Assembly (NCBI GenBank): GCA_001898415.1
Contig: MKTU01000024.1
Location: forward strand, 84,656-148,655
Length of the DNA: 64,000 bases
Direction: 5' to 3'
Source: Rhodanobacter sp. 67-28
GTDB lineage: Bacteria; Pseudomonadota; Gammaproteobacteria; Xanthomonadales; Rhodanobacteraceae
In this document: in pieces, positions 21,691 to 30,812 of the stretch
Numbering within the stretch: the stretch's first letter is position 1
Layout of the letters: the number at the start of each line of letters is the position of its first letter
Program-made: the position numbers and the translations under genes
Notes under the pieces: generated by a model
Told to the model about the DNA's origin: nothing
What the model saw: only the letters and a program-made list of their open reading frames with translations
The model's database searches: none

Positions 21691-22208
21691 ATGACAGAAA
21701 ACGCCTGAGCGCCACGCAAAGGCGTGCCCTGCTGGCCACGCCGTGGGGCTGGCTCGCCTGCGGGTTTGGTTCCGGCCTGGCGCCGCTGGCGCAGGGCACG
21801 TTCGGTTCGCTGGCCGCGCTGCTGCCGTGGCTGGTCCTGCGCGGCCTGCCCGCGTGGGGCTACGTGCTGGTGCTGCTGACGGGCTTCGCCGTCGGCGTGC
21901 GTGCCTGCGACATCGCCGGCCGCGCGCTGGGCGTGGACGATCATCGCAGCCTGGTCTGGGACGAGTTCATCGGCCAGTGGCTGGCGCTGCTGCCGCTGCT
22001 GGGCGCGCTGCTTCCCGCCGATGGCCTCGCGTGGTGGATGCCGGTGGCCGGTTTCGCGCTGTTCCGCCTGTTCGACGTCTGGAAGCCATGGCCGATCCGC
22101 TGGCTGGACCGGCGCGTGAAGGGCGGTTTCGGCGTCATGATCGACGACGTGATCGCCGGCGTGTTCGCCGCGATCGCGCTGGCCGCGCTGCTGCGCATCC
22201 TGGCCTGA
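21687..22208 (+). CDS. pgpA: Phosphatidylglycerophosphatase A
   Basis: Inner-membrane phosphatase in phosphatidylglycerol synthesis. The 173-residue product has the family motif GFGSGLAPLAQGTFGS, VWDEFIGQW, several hydrophobic helices, and C-terminal MIDDVIAGV. The GTG start overlaps thiL, the standard thiL-pgpA arrangement. The 246-base gap that follows holds the first copy of the shared stress promoter. Confidence 0.94.
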   Translation: MNDRKRLSATQRRALLATPWGWLACGFGSGLAPLAQGTFGSLAALLPWLVLRGLPAWGYVLVLLTGFAVGVRACDIAGRALGVDDHRSLVWDEFIGQWLALLPLLGALLPADGLAWWMPVAGFALFRLFDVWKPWPIRWLDRRVKGGFGVMIDDVIAGVFAAIALAALLRILA

Positions 22209-22376
22209 GTCCCGCCGGCCTCGGGCATTCGGCCCGGGCCGGGATGCACAACCGCGTGCGCATGGGACGAAGCAATGCTCCGGCACGGCGGTTAGCCGGC
22301 GTCGATGGTCGATCAGGGGCAGTCGCGGCAGCAGGCGCCGGACGCGTACGCGGCGTCTCCGGCCGGCGCCGGCGGC

Positions 22377-22404
22377 GCATCGGGGTAACCGCGGCCGTCG
22401 TACC
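22377..22404 (+). promoter_or_regulatory. Shared bipartite (ECF-like) promoter, copy 1: catalase-family operon
   Basis: GCATCG (22377-22382), 16 bases, CGTACC (22399-22404), ending 50 bases before the peroxidase ATG. Spacing is identical to four other copies in the window; the -35-like half differs from the common GCATCC at its last base. Predicted start is near 22411. Confidence 0.6.
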
Positions 22405-22454
22405 AGCGAAAGGAACCAGGCACCCTCGTTTCATCTCCATTGACCGGAGGCTCC

Positions 22455-23564
22455 ATGCTTGATTCCGATCCTGCCGCCATTCCCGCCAGCCGTCGGCGTG
22501 CGACCTTGGCATGGCTTGCCATCGCGCTGATCGTCGCCGCCGTCGCCCTTGCGTTCGCATGGGTCGGCGGCTGGCTGGGTTCCAGCCGTCTCACGTCGCA
22601 ACGTTTCACCAACGCGATCGAAACCGCCAACGGCCAGGTCTGGCGCGGGTTTCGCCGGGCTCACGCCAAGGGCGTCTGCGTGGCCGGCTACTTCGAGGGC
22701 AACGGGCAGGGAACGGCGCTGTCGAGCGCGCGATTGCTCGCACCGGTGCGCACGCCGTTCGTCGGCAGGTTGTCGATCGGCGGCGGCTCGCCCTACGGGC
22801 TGGACGCCAGGGCGCGCGTGCGCAGCATGGCGCTCAAGCTCGACAGCGACGACGGCCAGCAATGGCGCATGGCGATGAACAGCTTTCCGTTCTTCGGCGT
22901 GTCCTCGGTCGAGGCCTTCTATGAGCAGACCCGCGCCAACACCCCCGATCCCGCCACCGGCAAGCCCGATCCGGCGCGCCAGGCGGCGTTTGCCAAGGCG
23001 CATCCGGAATTCGCCCGCTTCGCCGATTGGGCCGCCCACGCGCCGTGGTCCACCAGTTGGGCGAACACCACGTTCAACGGCGTCGACACCTTCCGCTTCG
23101 TCAACCGCGCCGGCAACGTGCGCAACGTGCGCTGGTCGATGCAGCCGCAAACCCCGTTTGCCGGGATGACGCCGGAACAACGCGAGCAGGCCGATGCCGA
23201 TTACCTGGCCGAGGATCTTGCGGCGCGTCTGGCGAAGGGCGAACTGCGCTGGGACATGGTGGTGACGCTGGCGCAAGCCGACGATCCGGTGAACCCCTCG
23301 CAGAGCTGGCCGGAGGATCGCCCGCGGGTCACGGTCGGCACCGTGGTGGTGGAGAGCAGCAGCGCGCAGGCCACCGGCGCCTGCCGCGACATCAACTACG
23401 ATCCGCTGGTGCTGCCCACCGGCGTGGAGGCTTCCGACGATCCGATCCTGGCGGCGCGTTCGGCCGTCTATTCGGTGTCGTTCAACCGCCGCGAGCACGA
23501 CATCGCCAGCGGCGAGGCCGGCGCCGCCACCGGCCACGCCGCGACACCGGAGTCGGACCGATGA
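22455..23564 (+). CDS. Catalase-family peroxidase (SrpA-like), membrane-anchored
   Basis: Haem peroxidase of the small catalase-related family, 369 residues. A hydrophobic helix near residues 15-38 (LAIALIVAAVALAFAWVGG) should export or anchor it in the periplasm. The catalytic histidine is expected in RAHAKGVCVAGYF and the haem-ligand tyrosine in RSAVYSVSF near the C-terminus. It lacks full catalase length. GGAGG precedes the ATG at 22455; a TTG at 22440 is not preferred. It overlaps the cytochrome b561 gene (ATGA), the usual pairing, suggesting electron supply to the peroxidase. Confidence 0.88.
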   Translation: MLDSDPAAIPASRRRATLAWLAIALIVAAVALAFAWVGGWLGSSRLTSQRFTNAIETANGQVWRGFRRAHAKGVCVAGYFEGNGQGTALSSARLLAPVRTPFVGRLSIGGGSPYGLDARARVRSMALKLDSDDGQQWRMAMNSFPFFGVSSVEAFYEQTRANTPDPATGKPDPARQAAFAKAHPEFARFADWAAHAPWSTSWANTTFNGVDTFRFVNRAGNVRNVRWSMQPQTPFAGMTPEQREQADADYLAEDLAARLAKGELRWDMVVTLAQADDPVNPSQSWPEDRPRVTVGTVVVESSSAQATGACRDINYDPLVLPTGVEASDDPILAARSAVYSVSFNRREHDIASGEAGAATGHAATPESDR

Positions 23565-24127
23565 ACCGCGCCGGCAGCTCCGCCCATTTCAACCTGCTCG
23601 CCCGCGTGCTGCACTGGACGATGGCGCTGGCGATCCTGGCGATGCTCTTCGTCGGCGTCGGCATGGTCGCCTCGCTGAGCCTGCGTCCCACCCTGGTGAG
23701 CCTGCATCGCCCGCTGGGCATCGCGATCCTCCTGCTGGCGGCGGTGCGCCTGGCCAATCGCCTGCGCCATCCGCCACCGGCGTTGCCGGCCGACCTGCCG
23801 GCCATCCAGAAGGCTGCAGCGACGGCCTCGCACATCCTGCTGTACGCCCTGATGTTCGCCATGCCGCTGGTGGGCTGGGCCATGGTGTCGGCTGGCGGCT
23901 ATCCGGTGACCATGCCCGGCGGGTTCAGCCTGCCGGCGATCGCACCGCACGACCCGACGGTGTACGCCGTGTTGCGTACGGCCCATACCTGGCTGGCGTT
24001 GCTGCTGTTCGCCGTCGTGCTCATGCATCTGGCGGCGGCGCTGTACCACGCCTGGATACGCCGCGATGGCGTGTTCGCCAGCATGGCAAGGGGAGCGGGG
24101 CGGCACCGGAGCGATATCCGCTCCTAG
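23561..24127 (+). CDS. Cytochrome b561
   Basis: Di-haem inner-membrane cytochrome of 188 residues with four hydrophobic helices. Candidate haem histidines are in RVLHW, SLHRPLG, ASHILLY and RTAHTW/VLMHL. Relatives (CybB) oxidise superoxide or pass electrons to periplasmic acceptors. It is translationally coupled to the upstream catalase-family peroxidase, so the two probably form one redox unit. Confidence 0.92.
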   Translation: MNRAGSSAHFNLLARVLHWTMALAILAMLFVGVGMVASLSLRPTLVSLHRPLGIAILLLAAVRLANRLRHPPPALPADLPAIQKAAATASHILLYALMFAMPLVGWAMVSAGGYPVTMPGGFSLPAIAPHDPTVYAVLRTAHTWLALLLFAVVLMHLAAALYHAWIRRDGVFASMARGAGRHRSDIRS

Positions 24128-24157
24128 GCCGCCGACGCCGCGCCTGGTGGCGACAGG

Positions 24158-24185
24158 GCATCCAAATGCGAACGTGCGCCGTATG
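24158..24185 (+). promoter_or_regulatory. Shared bipartite (ECF-like) promoter, copy 2: lipocalin-tspO-photolyase-hemH
   Basis: GCATCC (24158-24163), 16 bases, CGTATG (24180-24185), continuing AGCTG. The 11-base block CGTATGAGCTG is identical to that before folE (28245-28255). It lies 45 bases before the lipocalin start. Confidence 0.7.
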
Positions 24186-24230
24186 AGCTGCATGTAGCGG
24201 TCCTGATCGCAGCAGACGAGATTGCCCCGG

Positions 24231-24809
24231 GTGAAACGCTTGGTCATCCTGACGCTCCTCGCCGTGTGGGTGCTGCCCACGCCGGCAGCGCGTGCGCGCC
24301 AGTTCGACCCGATCCGGCCGGTGCACACCGCGGATGTGGGTCGCTACCTGGGGCGCTGGCATGTCCTCGCTGCCATCACGCCCCGTTTCGAGCGCGACAG
24401 CTACAACGCGGTGGAAACCTTCCGGCGCAACGACGACGGCTCGCTCTGCATCTGGCTGCGCCAGCGCCACGGGGGGTTCGACGCGCCGGCAAGGCTGTTC
24501 AAGTCGACCGCGAGCGTGGTCGAGGGCAGCGGCCATGGCGAATGGCGCGTACGCTTCTTCGCCTTCCTGAGCGCCCGGTATCTGGTCGGCTGGCTGAAGG
24601 CCGACGGCACCCAGGCGATGGTGGTGCGCGATGCGCGCGACTATCTGTGGTTCCTTTCCCGTACGCCCACCGTGTCGGAGGCCGACTACGCCGCCATGCT
24701 CGATCGGGCGTCCGCCATGGGGTACGACCCGACCGCGATCCGCCGGGTGCCCCAGCGCTGGCCCGAGCTTGGCGCAGACCGCGATCGCTTTGCTGGAGAA
24801 TGCCCGTGA
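24231..24809 (+). CDS. Lipocalin-family (Blc-like) protein with signal peptide
   Basis: The 192-residue product starts at a GTG and has a signal peptide (LVILTLLAVWVLP...ARARQ). The lipocalin signature GRYLGRWHVLA is followed by an eight-strand barrel pattern with DYLWFLSRTPTVSEADY near the end, as in bacterial Blc. It lacks an obvious lipobox, so it is probably periplasmic rather than lipidated. Blc proteins bind lysolipids or oxidised lipids. The end overlaps the TspO-like gene by 10 bases. Confidence 0.85.
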   Translation: MKRLVILTLLAVWVLPTPAARARQFDPIRPVHTADVGRYLGRWHVLAAITPRFERDSYNAVETFRRNDDGSLCIWLRQRHGGFDAPARLFKSTASVVEGSGHGEWRVRFFAFLSARYLVGWLKADGTQAMVVRDARDYLWFLSRTPTVSEADYAAMLDRASAMGYDPTAIRRVPQRWPELGADRDRFAGECP

Positions 24810-25567
24810 AATACCTCGTCGTCTTTCTCGCCTGGGCGATGCCCGTCGTCGCCCGGCTGTCCAACACCGGCGCGTTCGGGCCGACCAATGGCGAAATCTC
24901 GGATCGCTATCCCACCCTGATCGTGGCCGCCGGCTACGCGTTCGCCATCTGGGGGCCGATCTTCGTGCTGGACGCGATCTTCGGCACGCGACAGCTGTTC
25001 GAGCGGCACGCCACGGCGGCGCTGCGCCGCATCCGGGGGTTGACGGCGGCCGGCTTCGCGCTGACCTCGGCATGGATGATCGTGTTCTCGCAGCAGTGGT
25101 TCTGGCTCGCGCTGTTCGTCATCTGGGCCAGCCTGGCGTGCCTGCTCGCAGCCGCCTGGCAGGCGTCGCACACCGCCGGCCACGCGCGCGGGCCGTGGTG
25201 GCAGTGGGTCCCGCTGTCGCTGCACGCCGGCTGGGTGTCGCTGGCGGTGTTCCTCAACCTGGCCCAGGTGATCGTGGCGTTCCGCCTGTTGCCGGTGGCG
25301 GACATGCTGGCGTGGACGCTGGTGCTGTTCGCGCTGGCGGCGGCGCTGGTACTGACCATGATCGTGCGCATGCGCGGCAATCCCTGGTATGCGCTCGCGG
25401 CGCTGTGGGGCCTGCTGGGGGTATGCGTGAAACAGCGCAGCGCCGGCCTGGCCGGCGCGGATGCGGCCGCCAGCGTGGCCCTGCTGCTGGCCGTGGCGGT
25501 GCTCTTGGTGTCGCTGGTCTCGACGCTGCGCCAGCGCCGGGCGGCGACTTCGCCGACGGCGCGCTGA
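24800..25567 (+). CDS. TspO/MBR-related tryptophan-rich membrane protein
   Basis: Polytopic protein of 255 residues with about seven hydrophobic segments. It shows FGPTNGEIS, YAFAIWGPIFVL and several tryptophans (WMIVFSQQWFWLALFVIW), a pattern of the long TspO/MBR-like family. TspO proteins bind porphyrins and respond to oxygen or light stress. Its place between a lipocalin and a photolyase/ferrochelatase pair fits a porphyrin or photo-oxidation role, which is inference. Confidence 0.78.
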   Translation: MPVKYLVVFLAWAMPVVARLSNTGAFGPTNGEISDRYPTLIVAAGYAFAIWGPIFVLDAIFGTRQLFERHATAALRRIRGLTAAGFALTSAWMIVFSQQWFWLALFVIWASLACLLAAAWQASHTAGHARGPWWQWVPLSLHAGWVSLAVFLNLAQVIVAFRLLPVADMLAWTLVLFALAAALVLTMIVRMRGNPWYALAALWGLLGVCVKQRSAGLAGADAAASVALLLAVAVLLVSLVSTLRQRRAATSPTAR

Positions 25568-25585
25568 ACCGGACGGCCACGCCCC

Positions 25586-27115
25586 ATGACCATGCTGCGC
25601 CTGCTGCTGGGAGACCAGCTCGACCCCGGACATTCCTGGTTCGCGGCCAGCGATCCCGACGTGCTCTACGTGCTTATGGAAGTCCGCCAGGAAACGGATT
25701 ACGTCCTCCACCACGCGCAGAAGATCCTGGCGATCTTCGCCGCCATGCGCGACTTCGCCCGCAGGCTGGAGGCGACCGGCCATCGCGTGCGCTATCTCGC
25801 GATCGACGATGCGGCCAACCGTCAGTCGATCACCGCCAACCTCGACCAGCTGATCCGGGAGTACCGCGTGCGCACGTTCGAATACCAGGCGCCGGACGAG
25901 TGGCGCCTGGACCGGCAGCTGGCGGAGTACGCGCAGCACTTGCGCATCCCCGCACGGAAGGTGGACAGCGAGCACTTCCTGACCCGCCGCGACGACGTCG
26001 CGACATTCTTTGCCGGTCGACGGCGCTGGAAGATGGAGTCGTTCTACCGGCACATGCGCGCGAAGCACCGCGTGTTGCTGGACATGCAGGGGCGGCCGGT
26101 GGGCGGCCGATGGAACTTCGATGCCGACAATCGCAGGCGCTGGCCAGGCGCGCCGTCCGAACCGGCCGATGCGCGACCGTCGCACGACCACCGCGCGCTG
26201 TGGCGGCGCATCGTGGCCGCCGGCGTGCAAAGCTTCGGGGCGCCCGAAGCCGGAGCGTTTCGCTGGCCGCTCAACCGGGACGAGGCGCTGCGCCAGCTCG
26301 ATGCCTTCCTGCGCGACGGGCTCGCCGATTTCGGCGACTACCAGGACGCGATGAGCACGCAGGCGCCGCGCCTGTTCCATTCACTGATCTCGTTCGCGCT
26401 CAACGTCAAGATGCTTTCGCCAGGCGAGGTGATCGAACGCGCCGAAGCGTGCTGGCGCGAGGGTCGCGCGCCGCTGGCGGCGGTCGAGGGTTTCATCCGC
26501 CAGATCCTCGGCTGGCGCGAGTACGTGCGCGGCGTGTACTGGGCGCGCATGCCCGTGTACGCCGAGGCCAACTTCTTCGGCCACCGGCGCGATCTGCCGG
26601 CCTGGTTCTGGACCGGCGCCACCGGCATGAACTGCCTGCACCAGGCCATCACGCAGTCGCTGGAGCATGCCCACGCGCACCACATCCAGCGGTTGATGGT
26701 GATCGGCAACTTCGCGCTGCTGGCCGGCCTGGACCCCGGACAGGTGCACCGCTGGTATCTCGGCATCTACGTCGATGCCTTCGAGTGGGTGGAGCTGCCC
26801 AACACGCTGGGCATGAGCCAGTTCGCCGATGGCGGCCTGCTGGCGACCAAACCCTACGTTTCGTCGGCGAACTACATCCACAGGATGAGCGATTACTGCG
26901 CCGGCTGCCGCTACCGGCACGATCAGCGCACCGGCGAACGCGCCTGTCCGTTCAACGCGTTGTACTGGGATTTCCTGGCACGCCATCACCGCGCACTGGC
27001 ATCCCATCCGCGCCTCGGCATGGCCCTGCGCCAGCTCGAGCGCATGCCGCCCGCACAACGCGCCGAAGTGCTGCGGCGGGCCGAGGTCGTGCTCGGCGAT
27101 CTCGACGCCTTGTGA
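25586..27115 (+). CDS. FeS-type cryptochrome/photolyase (PhrB/CryB-like, FeS-BCP)
   Basis: The 509-residue product starts [17 protein letters not shown], the N-terminus of the bacterial cryptochromes and prokaryotic (6-4) photolyases. Four cysteines expected to hold the [4Fe-4S] cluster are present: C350 (GMNCLHQ), C438 and C441 (YCAGCRY) and C454 (ACPFN). By my recollection these are the same residue numbers as in Agrobacterium PhrB. FAD and a lumazine antenna are expected; ribH lies 6 kb upstream. Role: repair of (6-4) photoproducts or light sensing. It is cotranscribed with lipocalin, tspO-like and hemH. Confidence 0.92.
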   Translation: MTMLRLLLGDQLDPGHSWFAASDPDVLYVLMEVRQETDYVLHHAQKILAIFAAMRDFARRLEATGHRVRYLAIDDAANRQSITANLDQLIREYRVRTFEYQAPDEWRLDRQLAEYAQHLRIPARKVDSEHFLTRRDDVATFFAGRRRWKMESFYRHMRAKHRVLLDMQGRPVGGRWNFDADNRRRWPGAPSEPADARPSHDHRALWRRIVAAGVQSFGAPEAGAFRWPLNRDEALRQLDAFLRDGLADFGDYQDAMSTQAPRLFHSLISFALNVKMLSPGEVIERAEACWREGRAPLAAVEGFIRQILGWREYVRGVYWARMPVYAEANFFGHRRDLPAWFWTGATGMNCLHQAITQSLEHAHAHHIQRLMVIGNFALLAGLDPGQVHRWYLGIYVDAFEWVELPNTLGMSQFADGGLLATKPYVSSANYIHRMSDYCAGCRYRHDQRTGERACPFNALYWDFLARHHRALASHPRLGMALRQLERMPPAQRAEVLRRAEVVLGDLDAL

Positions 27116-27164
27116 CCGGCAACGCACCTCGCACCCGCTTCCTGCCTCCACCGGAAAACCATCG

Positions 27165-28199
27165 ATGCCCGACCAAGCCCTGATCCTGGTGAACCTCGGC
27201 TCCACGCCCTCCACCGACGTCGCCGACGTGCGGCGTTATCTCGACCAGTTCCTGATGGATCGCCACGTCATCGACGTGCCGTGGCCGCTGCGCCGGCTGA
27301 TCGTCTCGCTGGTGTTGCGCACGCGTCCGGCGGCATCGGCCGCGGCCTATCGCTCGATCTGGTGGGACGAAGGCTCGCCGCTGCTGGTGATCGGCCGACG
27401 CCTGCAGGCGCGGGTGGCCGAACGCTGGCACGGCGCGCCGGTGGAACTGGCGATGCGCTACGGCGAACCCTCCATCGAGAAGGTGCTGTGCGACCTCGCC
27501 CGCCGCGGCATCCAACGCGCGACCCTGCTGCCGCTGTATCCGCAGTTTGCCGACAGCACCGTCACCACGGTCCTGGAAGAGGCGCGGCAGACCCTGCAGC
27601 GCCATCGCCTGCGGCTGCAGCTGGATCTGGTTGCGCCGTTCCATGACCGGCCGGAGTACCTGTCCGCGCTCGGCGCCAGCATGCGGCCCTATCTGGCGCA
27701 GCCGCACGACCATCTGCTGCTGAGCTATCACGGCCTGCCCGAGCGTCACATCCGCAAGGCGGACCCGACCGGCCGGCACTGCCTGTGCGGTCCGTCGTGC
27801 TGCCTAGAGCCTCCGGCAAACGTGCTGGAGCGCTGCTATCGCGCCCAATGCGTGCGCACCAGCGAGCGCCTGACCGCCGCACTCGGCGTCCCGCACGAGC
27901 GCTGGTCGCTGGCGTTCCAGTCGCGGCTGGGCCGCGCGAAGTGGATCGAACCGCATACCGACGTCGTGCTCAAGGAGCTGGCTGCGCAGGGCGTACGCCG
28001 ATTGCTCGTGGCCTGCCCGGCGTTCGTGGCCGATTGCATCGAGACCCTGGAGGAGATCGGGATCCGCGGACGCGAAACCTTCCTCGCCGCCGGCGGCGAG
28101 GAGCTCACCCTGATCCCGTGCCTCAATGACCAGCCACAGTGGGTCGATGCCGTCGCGGCGCTCTCCCGACAGCCTTCGGGCAAACCCCTGGCCGCCTGA
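27165..28199 (+). CDS. hemH: Ferrochelatase with internal cysteine cluster
   Basis: Inserts Fe2+ into protoporphyrin IX. The 344-residue product has VNLGSTPS, the catalytic H189 in [24 protein letters not shown] and [19 protein letters not shown]. An unusual cysteine-rich stretch, C206, C208, C212, C213, C224 and C229, lies just after the active-site loop. This resembles the internal-cluster [2Fe-2S] ferrochelatases. It starts 49 bases after the photolyase gene and probably shares its promoter. Whether another hemH exists in the genome is unknown. Confidence 0.93.
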   Translation: MPDQALILVNLGSTPSTDVADVRRYLDQFLMDRHVIDVPWPLRRLIVSLVLRTRPAASAAAYRSIWWDEGSPLLVIGRRLQARVAERWHGAPVELAMRYGEPSIEKVLCDLARRGIQRATLLPLYPQFADSTVTTVLEEARQTLQRHRLRLQLDLVAPFHDRPEYLSALGASMRPYLAQPHDHLLLSYHGLPERHIRKADPTGRHCLCGPSCCLEPPANVLERCYRAQCVRTSERLTAALGVPHERWSLAFQSRLGRAKWIEPHTDVVLKELAAQGVRRLLVACPAFVADCIETLEEIGIRGRETFLAAGGEELTLIPCLNDQPQWVDAVAALSRQPSGKPLAA

Positions 28200-28222
28200 A
28201 TCCGTCGATGGACGGCAAGCAT

Positions 28223-28250
28223 GCATCCGGATGGCCCGGTGCTGCGTATG
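28223..28250 (+). promoter_or_regulatory. Shared bipartite (ECF-like) promoter, copy 3: folE
   Basis: GCATCC (28223-28228), 16 bases, CGTATG (28245-28250), followed by AGCTG as in copy 2. It lies 72 bases before the folE ATG, inside the hemH-folE gap, so folE has its own start. Confidence 0.7.
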
Positions 28251-28322
28251 AGCTGATGGTGCATGCCGGGCATTCGGGTTCGACAGCGCACGACGCCATC
28301 CGCCGCTGCCAAAGGCCTGATC

Positions 28323-29048
28323 ATGCAAACAGCACCCTCCGATGTGGCATCCATTCGCCATGCCGATGCCACCGCCATCTCGGACCGCATCCGCCACCGC
28401 CTGCGCGAGGCCGGCGCACGGTTCCACGCCAACGACAACCTGGCGGAGTTCATCCGGCCCGGCGAGCTGGACGAACTGCAACGGGAGGTGGCCGACAAGG
28501 CGGACGCGCTGCTGCGCGCCCTGGTGATCGACGTCGAGCACGACCACAACACCCGCGAGACCGCAAAGCGGCTGGCCAAGATGTTCGTGCGCGAGGTCTT
28601 CGCGGGCCGCTATCGGGCCGCGCCCGAGGTCACCGAGTTTCCCAACGTGCAGCATCTGAACGAGCTGATGATCGTCGGGCCGATGCGCGTGCGCAGCGCC
28701 TGTTCGCACCACCTGTGCCCGATCATGGGACGCGTGTGGGTGGGCGTCATGCCCCATGCCGCATCCAACCTGATCGGCTTGTCCAAGTACGCGCGACTGA
28801 TCGACTGGGTGATGAGCCGGCCGCAGATCCAGGAGGAAGCGGTGGTGCAGATCGCCGACCTGCTCGAATCACGCCTGCGGCCCGACGGCCTCGCCGTGGT
28901 GCTGGAAGCCGATCATTACTGCATGCACTGGCGCGGCGTGAAGGACGATGGCGCCAGGATGGTGAACAGCGTGATGCGCGGATCCTTCCTCGAGGACACC
29001 TCGTTGCGAAAGGAATTCCTGAGCCTGTTGGCCGAGCGCAGGGCTTGA
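28323..29048 (+). CDS. folE: GTP cyclohydrolase I
   Basis: Forms dihydroneopterin triphosphate from GTP. The 241-residue product has the zinc ligands C127 and H130 (SACSHHLCP) and C200 (EADHYCMHWRG), HNTRETAKRLAKMF and the KYARLIDW motif. I start at the ATG at 28323, after the predicted promoter; an earlier in-frame start would lie inside the promoter. Placement in a photo-oxidative stress block suggests a pterin role beyond housekeeping folate, which is inference. Confidence 0.95.
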   Translation: MQTAPSDVASIRHADATAISDRIRHRLREAGARFHANDNLAEFIRPGELDELQREVADKADALLRALVIDVEHDHNTRETAKRLAKMFVREVFAGRYRAAPEVTEFPNVQHLNELMIVGPMRVRSACSHHLCPIMGRVWVGVMPHAASNLIGLSKYARLIDWVMSRPQIQEEAVVQIADLLESRLRPDGLAVVLEADHYCMHWRGVKDDGARMVNSVMRGSFLEDTSLRKEFLSLLAERRA

Positions 29049-29122
29049 GCCTCGCCGTCGTGCATGGCCGCTCGGCTGCACGAAACTTGCCGGGTGCTCC
29101 GCGCTAACCACCTCGGGCCCGA

Positions 29123-29791
29123 TCAGGGCGCGGCGAATGTGTTGATCTGCCTGTTCTCGACCACGACCATCCCGGTCCCTGAGGTCTCGGCCCTCGCCAT
29201 GGCCAGCATGCACCTTCCCACGGCCGCGCTCGTGGTGAAGCTGCCGGGCATCAGGCGCACCGCCACGGACAGCACGGGACCGGCCAGCGCATAGAGTGCC
29301 CGCCGCGCGCGATGCGGAGACCGCTCGCCCTGCACGGGGCAGATGGCACCGGGCCGCAGTACCGTGGTGGCCAGCGCGAAGCGGCCGGGCACCTGCTCGG
29401 CCTCGCCCTTGATCCGCAACGGCATCAAGCGGCTGCGGATGTCGGCGCCGGCGCCGGAGACATAGATCATCCGTCCTCGCGGATTGGCGCGTGCAAAGGC
29501 CCGCGACACACACTCGAGGGTGGCCACCGTCGCCTCGCGATAGGCCGCTTCCGAGAGAAGCAGGGGCAACGGCCCGGCGCAGTACAGGCAGGCATCGATG
29601 CCGCCAAGGTCGAGTCCTTCCAGTGCCTTGTCGCAGAGTTCCGGTACTTGCAGCACGCGCACTCCCTGCGGCACGTCTGGCGACCGGCGGCGGACCAGCA
29701 ACGTCACCCCGGGCCGCGCGGCGTCCTGCAGCAGCACCTTGAGGACGCCTTGTCCGACCAGTCCGCTCGCTCCGACCAGCAGTATCTTCAT
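29123..29791 (-). CDS. NAD(P)-binding Rossmann protein (atypical SDR, NmrA/YbjT-like)
   Basis: The 222-residue product begins MKILLVGASGLVGQGVLKVLL, a clear nucleotide-binding fold. YVSGAGAD in the middle and LRPGAICPVQGE later match NAD(P)H-binding oxidoreductases of the YbjT/HTATIP2 type. The usual YxxxK is not evident. GGGAGGTCACCC just before the ATG gives a good ribosome site. Substrate unknown. It follows the SDR gene at 29955-30680 on the same strand after a 163-base gap. Confidence 0.8.
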   Translation of the reverse strand: MKILLVGASGLVGQGVLKVLLQDAARPGVTLLVRRRSPDVPQGVRVLQVPELCDKALEGLDLGGIDACLYCAGPLPLLLSEAAYREATVATLECVSRAFARANPRGRMIYVSGAGADIRSRLMPLRIKGEAEQVPGRFALATTVLRPGAICPVQGERSPHRARRALYALAGPVLSVAVRLMPGSFTTSAAVGRCMLAMARAETSGTGMVVVENRQINTFAAP

Positions 29792-29954
29792 GGGTGACCT
29801 CCCGGGCAGGCCCGCCATCGACAGCGCTTGGACCAGTATTCCACCCCGGCCGGCCCGCGTGCCCATCTTCCGCACCCGTGGACCCCGCGGCGAGGGTGCA
29901 CGCCAGGCTTGCCAGGCAACTCGCGATTGCTGCGCATTGCGCTGCCTGCTCCGG

Positions 29955-30680
29955 TCACTTTCCGGCAATGGCCGCGCGCCCGCCATCCACGCCGATCACT
30001 TGCCCGGTCATCCAGCCGGAGCGCGGCCAGAGCAGGTGGGCGGCAAGTTGGGCGATGTCTTCGGGTTCTCCCAGGCGGCCCAAGGGATGGGCTGCGGCGA
30101 ACGCCTCGCGAAGCTTCGGGTTGGCCACCATGCGTGCGGCCAGCGGCGTCCGGATGAGCGATGGCGCAATCGCGTTGACCCGCACCGCGGGTGCCAGTTC
30201 GGCGGCAAGCGACCGGGTCAGACCCTCTACCGCCGCCTTGGCCATGGCGATGGACGCATGCGACGGAAAGCCGCGCGATGCTGCTACGGAGGAAAACAGC
30301 ACCACGGACGCACCGGTGGTGCTTTTGCGCAGCGACGGCAGGGCCGCCCGGACGGCCAGCGCGGCGCCGATCGCGTTCAGCCGGTAATCGTGGGCCAGGT
30401 CAGCTTCGGAGACGCGCGAGATCGGCTTCACCGCGATGTTGCCGACCGCATAGACCAGGCCGTCGAGGCTCGCGGGCGCAGCCTCGGTCACCGCCGCAAA
30501 GGATGCTTCATCCAGTACGTCGGCCACCGTCCATGTCGCCCCCAGGGATTGCGCCAATGGTCGCAACGTCTCCTCATGGCGCGCCACCAGGTGCAACTGC
30601 GATCCCGTATCGGCGAGTAGCCGGGCCAGGCATGCGCCGACGCCGCCCGTGGCGCCGTAGATGAGTATGGATGAGGACAT
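29955..30680 (-). CDS. Short-chain dehydrogenase-like protein lacking the catalytic Tyr
   Basis: Classical SDR fold of 241 residues: cofactor loop GATGGVG (residues 9-15), LVYAVGN, serine in LFSSVAAS (about 130-131), and a C-terminal GWMTGQVIGVDGG. At the place of YxxxK the sequence reads SIAMAK, so the tyrosine is replaced by I144 while K148 remains. The protein may therefore not be a standard oxidoreductase. Its promoter (copy 4) lies 29 bases upstream on the minus strand, back to back with that of the MipA-like gene. Confidence 0.85.
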   Translation of the reverse strand: MSSSILIYGATGGVGACLARLLADTGSQLHLVARHEETLRPLAQSLGATWTVADVLDEASFAAVTEAAPASLDGLVYAVGNIAVKPISRVSEADLAHDYRLNAIGAALAVRAALPSLRKSTTGASVVLFSSVAASRGFPSHASIAMAKAAVEGLTRSLAAELAPAVRVNAIAPSLIRTPLAARMVANPKLREAFAAAHPLGRLGEPEDIAQLAAHLLWPRSGWMTGQVIGVDGGRAAIAGK

Positions 30681-30708
30681 GGCCAGAGCCTGTGGGTGCC
30701 TGATTACA

Positions 30709-30736
30709 GGTACGGAGATCCGGTGCGAATGGATGC
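30709..30736 (-). promoter_or_regulatory. Shared bipartite (ECF-like) promoter, copy 4: SDR gene
   Basis: On the minus strand GCATCC (30736-30731), 16 bases, CGTACC (30714-30709). It ends 29 bases from the SDR ATG, giving a leader of about 20 bases. Confidence 0.65.
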
Positions 30737-30812
30737 AAGGCTTTCGGCAGCGCCGGCGGAGAAGCACGGGGAACGATCAGCGTCGCGGACGTCCTTCATC
30801 GCCGGTGAATGC

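Noticed and set aside
22405..22454. E. coli-type RpoE promoter (GGAACC near 22412) before the catalase-family gene
   Set aside because: No matching GTC -10 at the right spacing, and the shared GCATC-N16-CGTA motif sits just upstream.
24222..24230. TTG start for the lipocalin gene
   Set aside because: The GTG at 24231 directly begins a signal peptide (KRLVILTLLAV); the TTG adds three residues with no better ribosome site.
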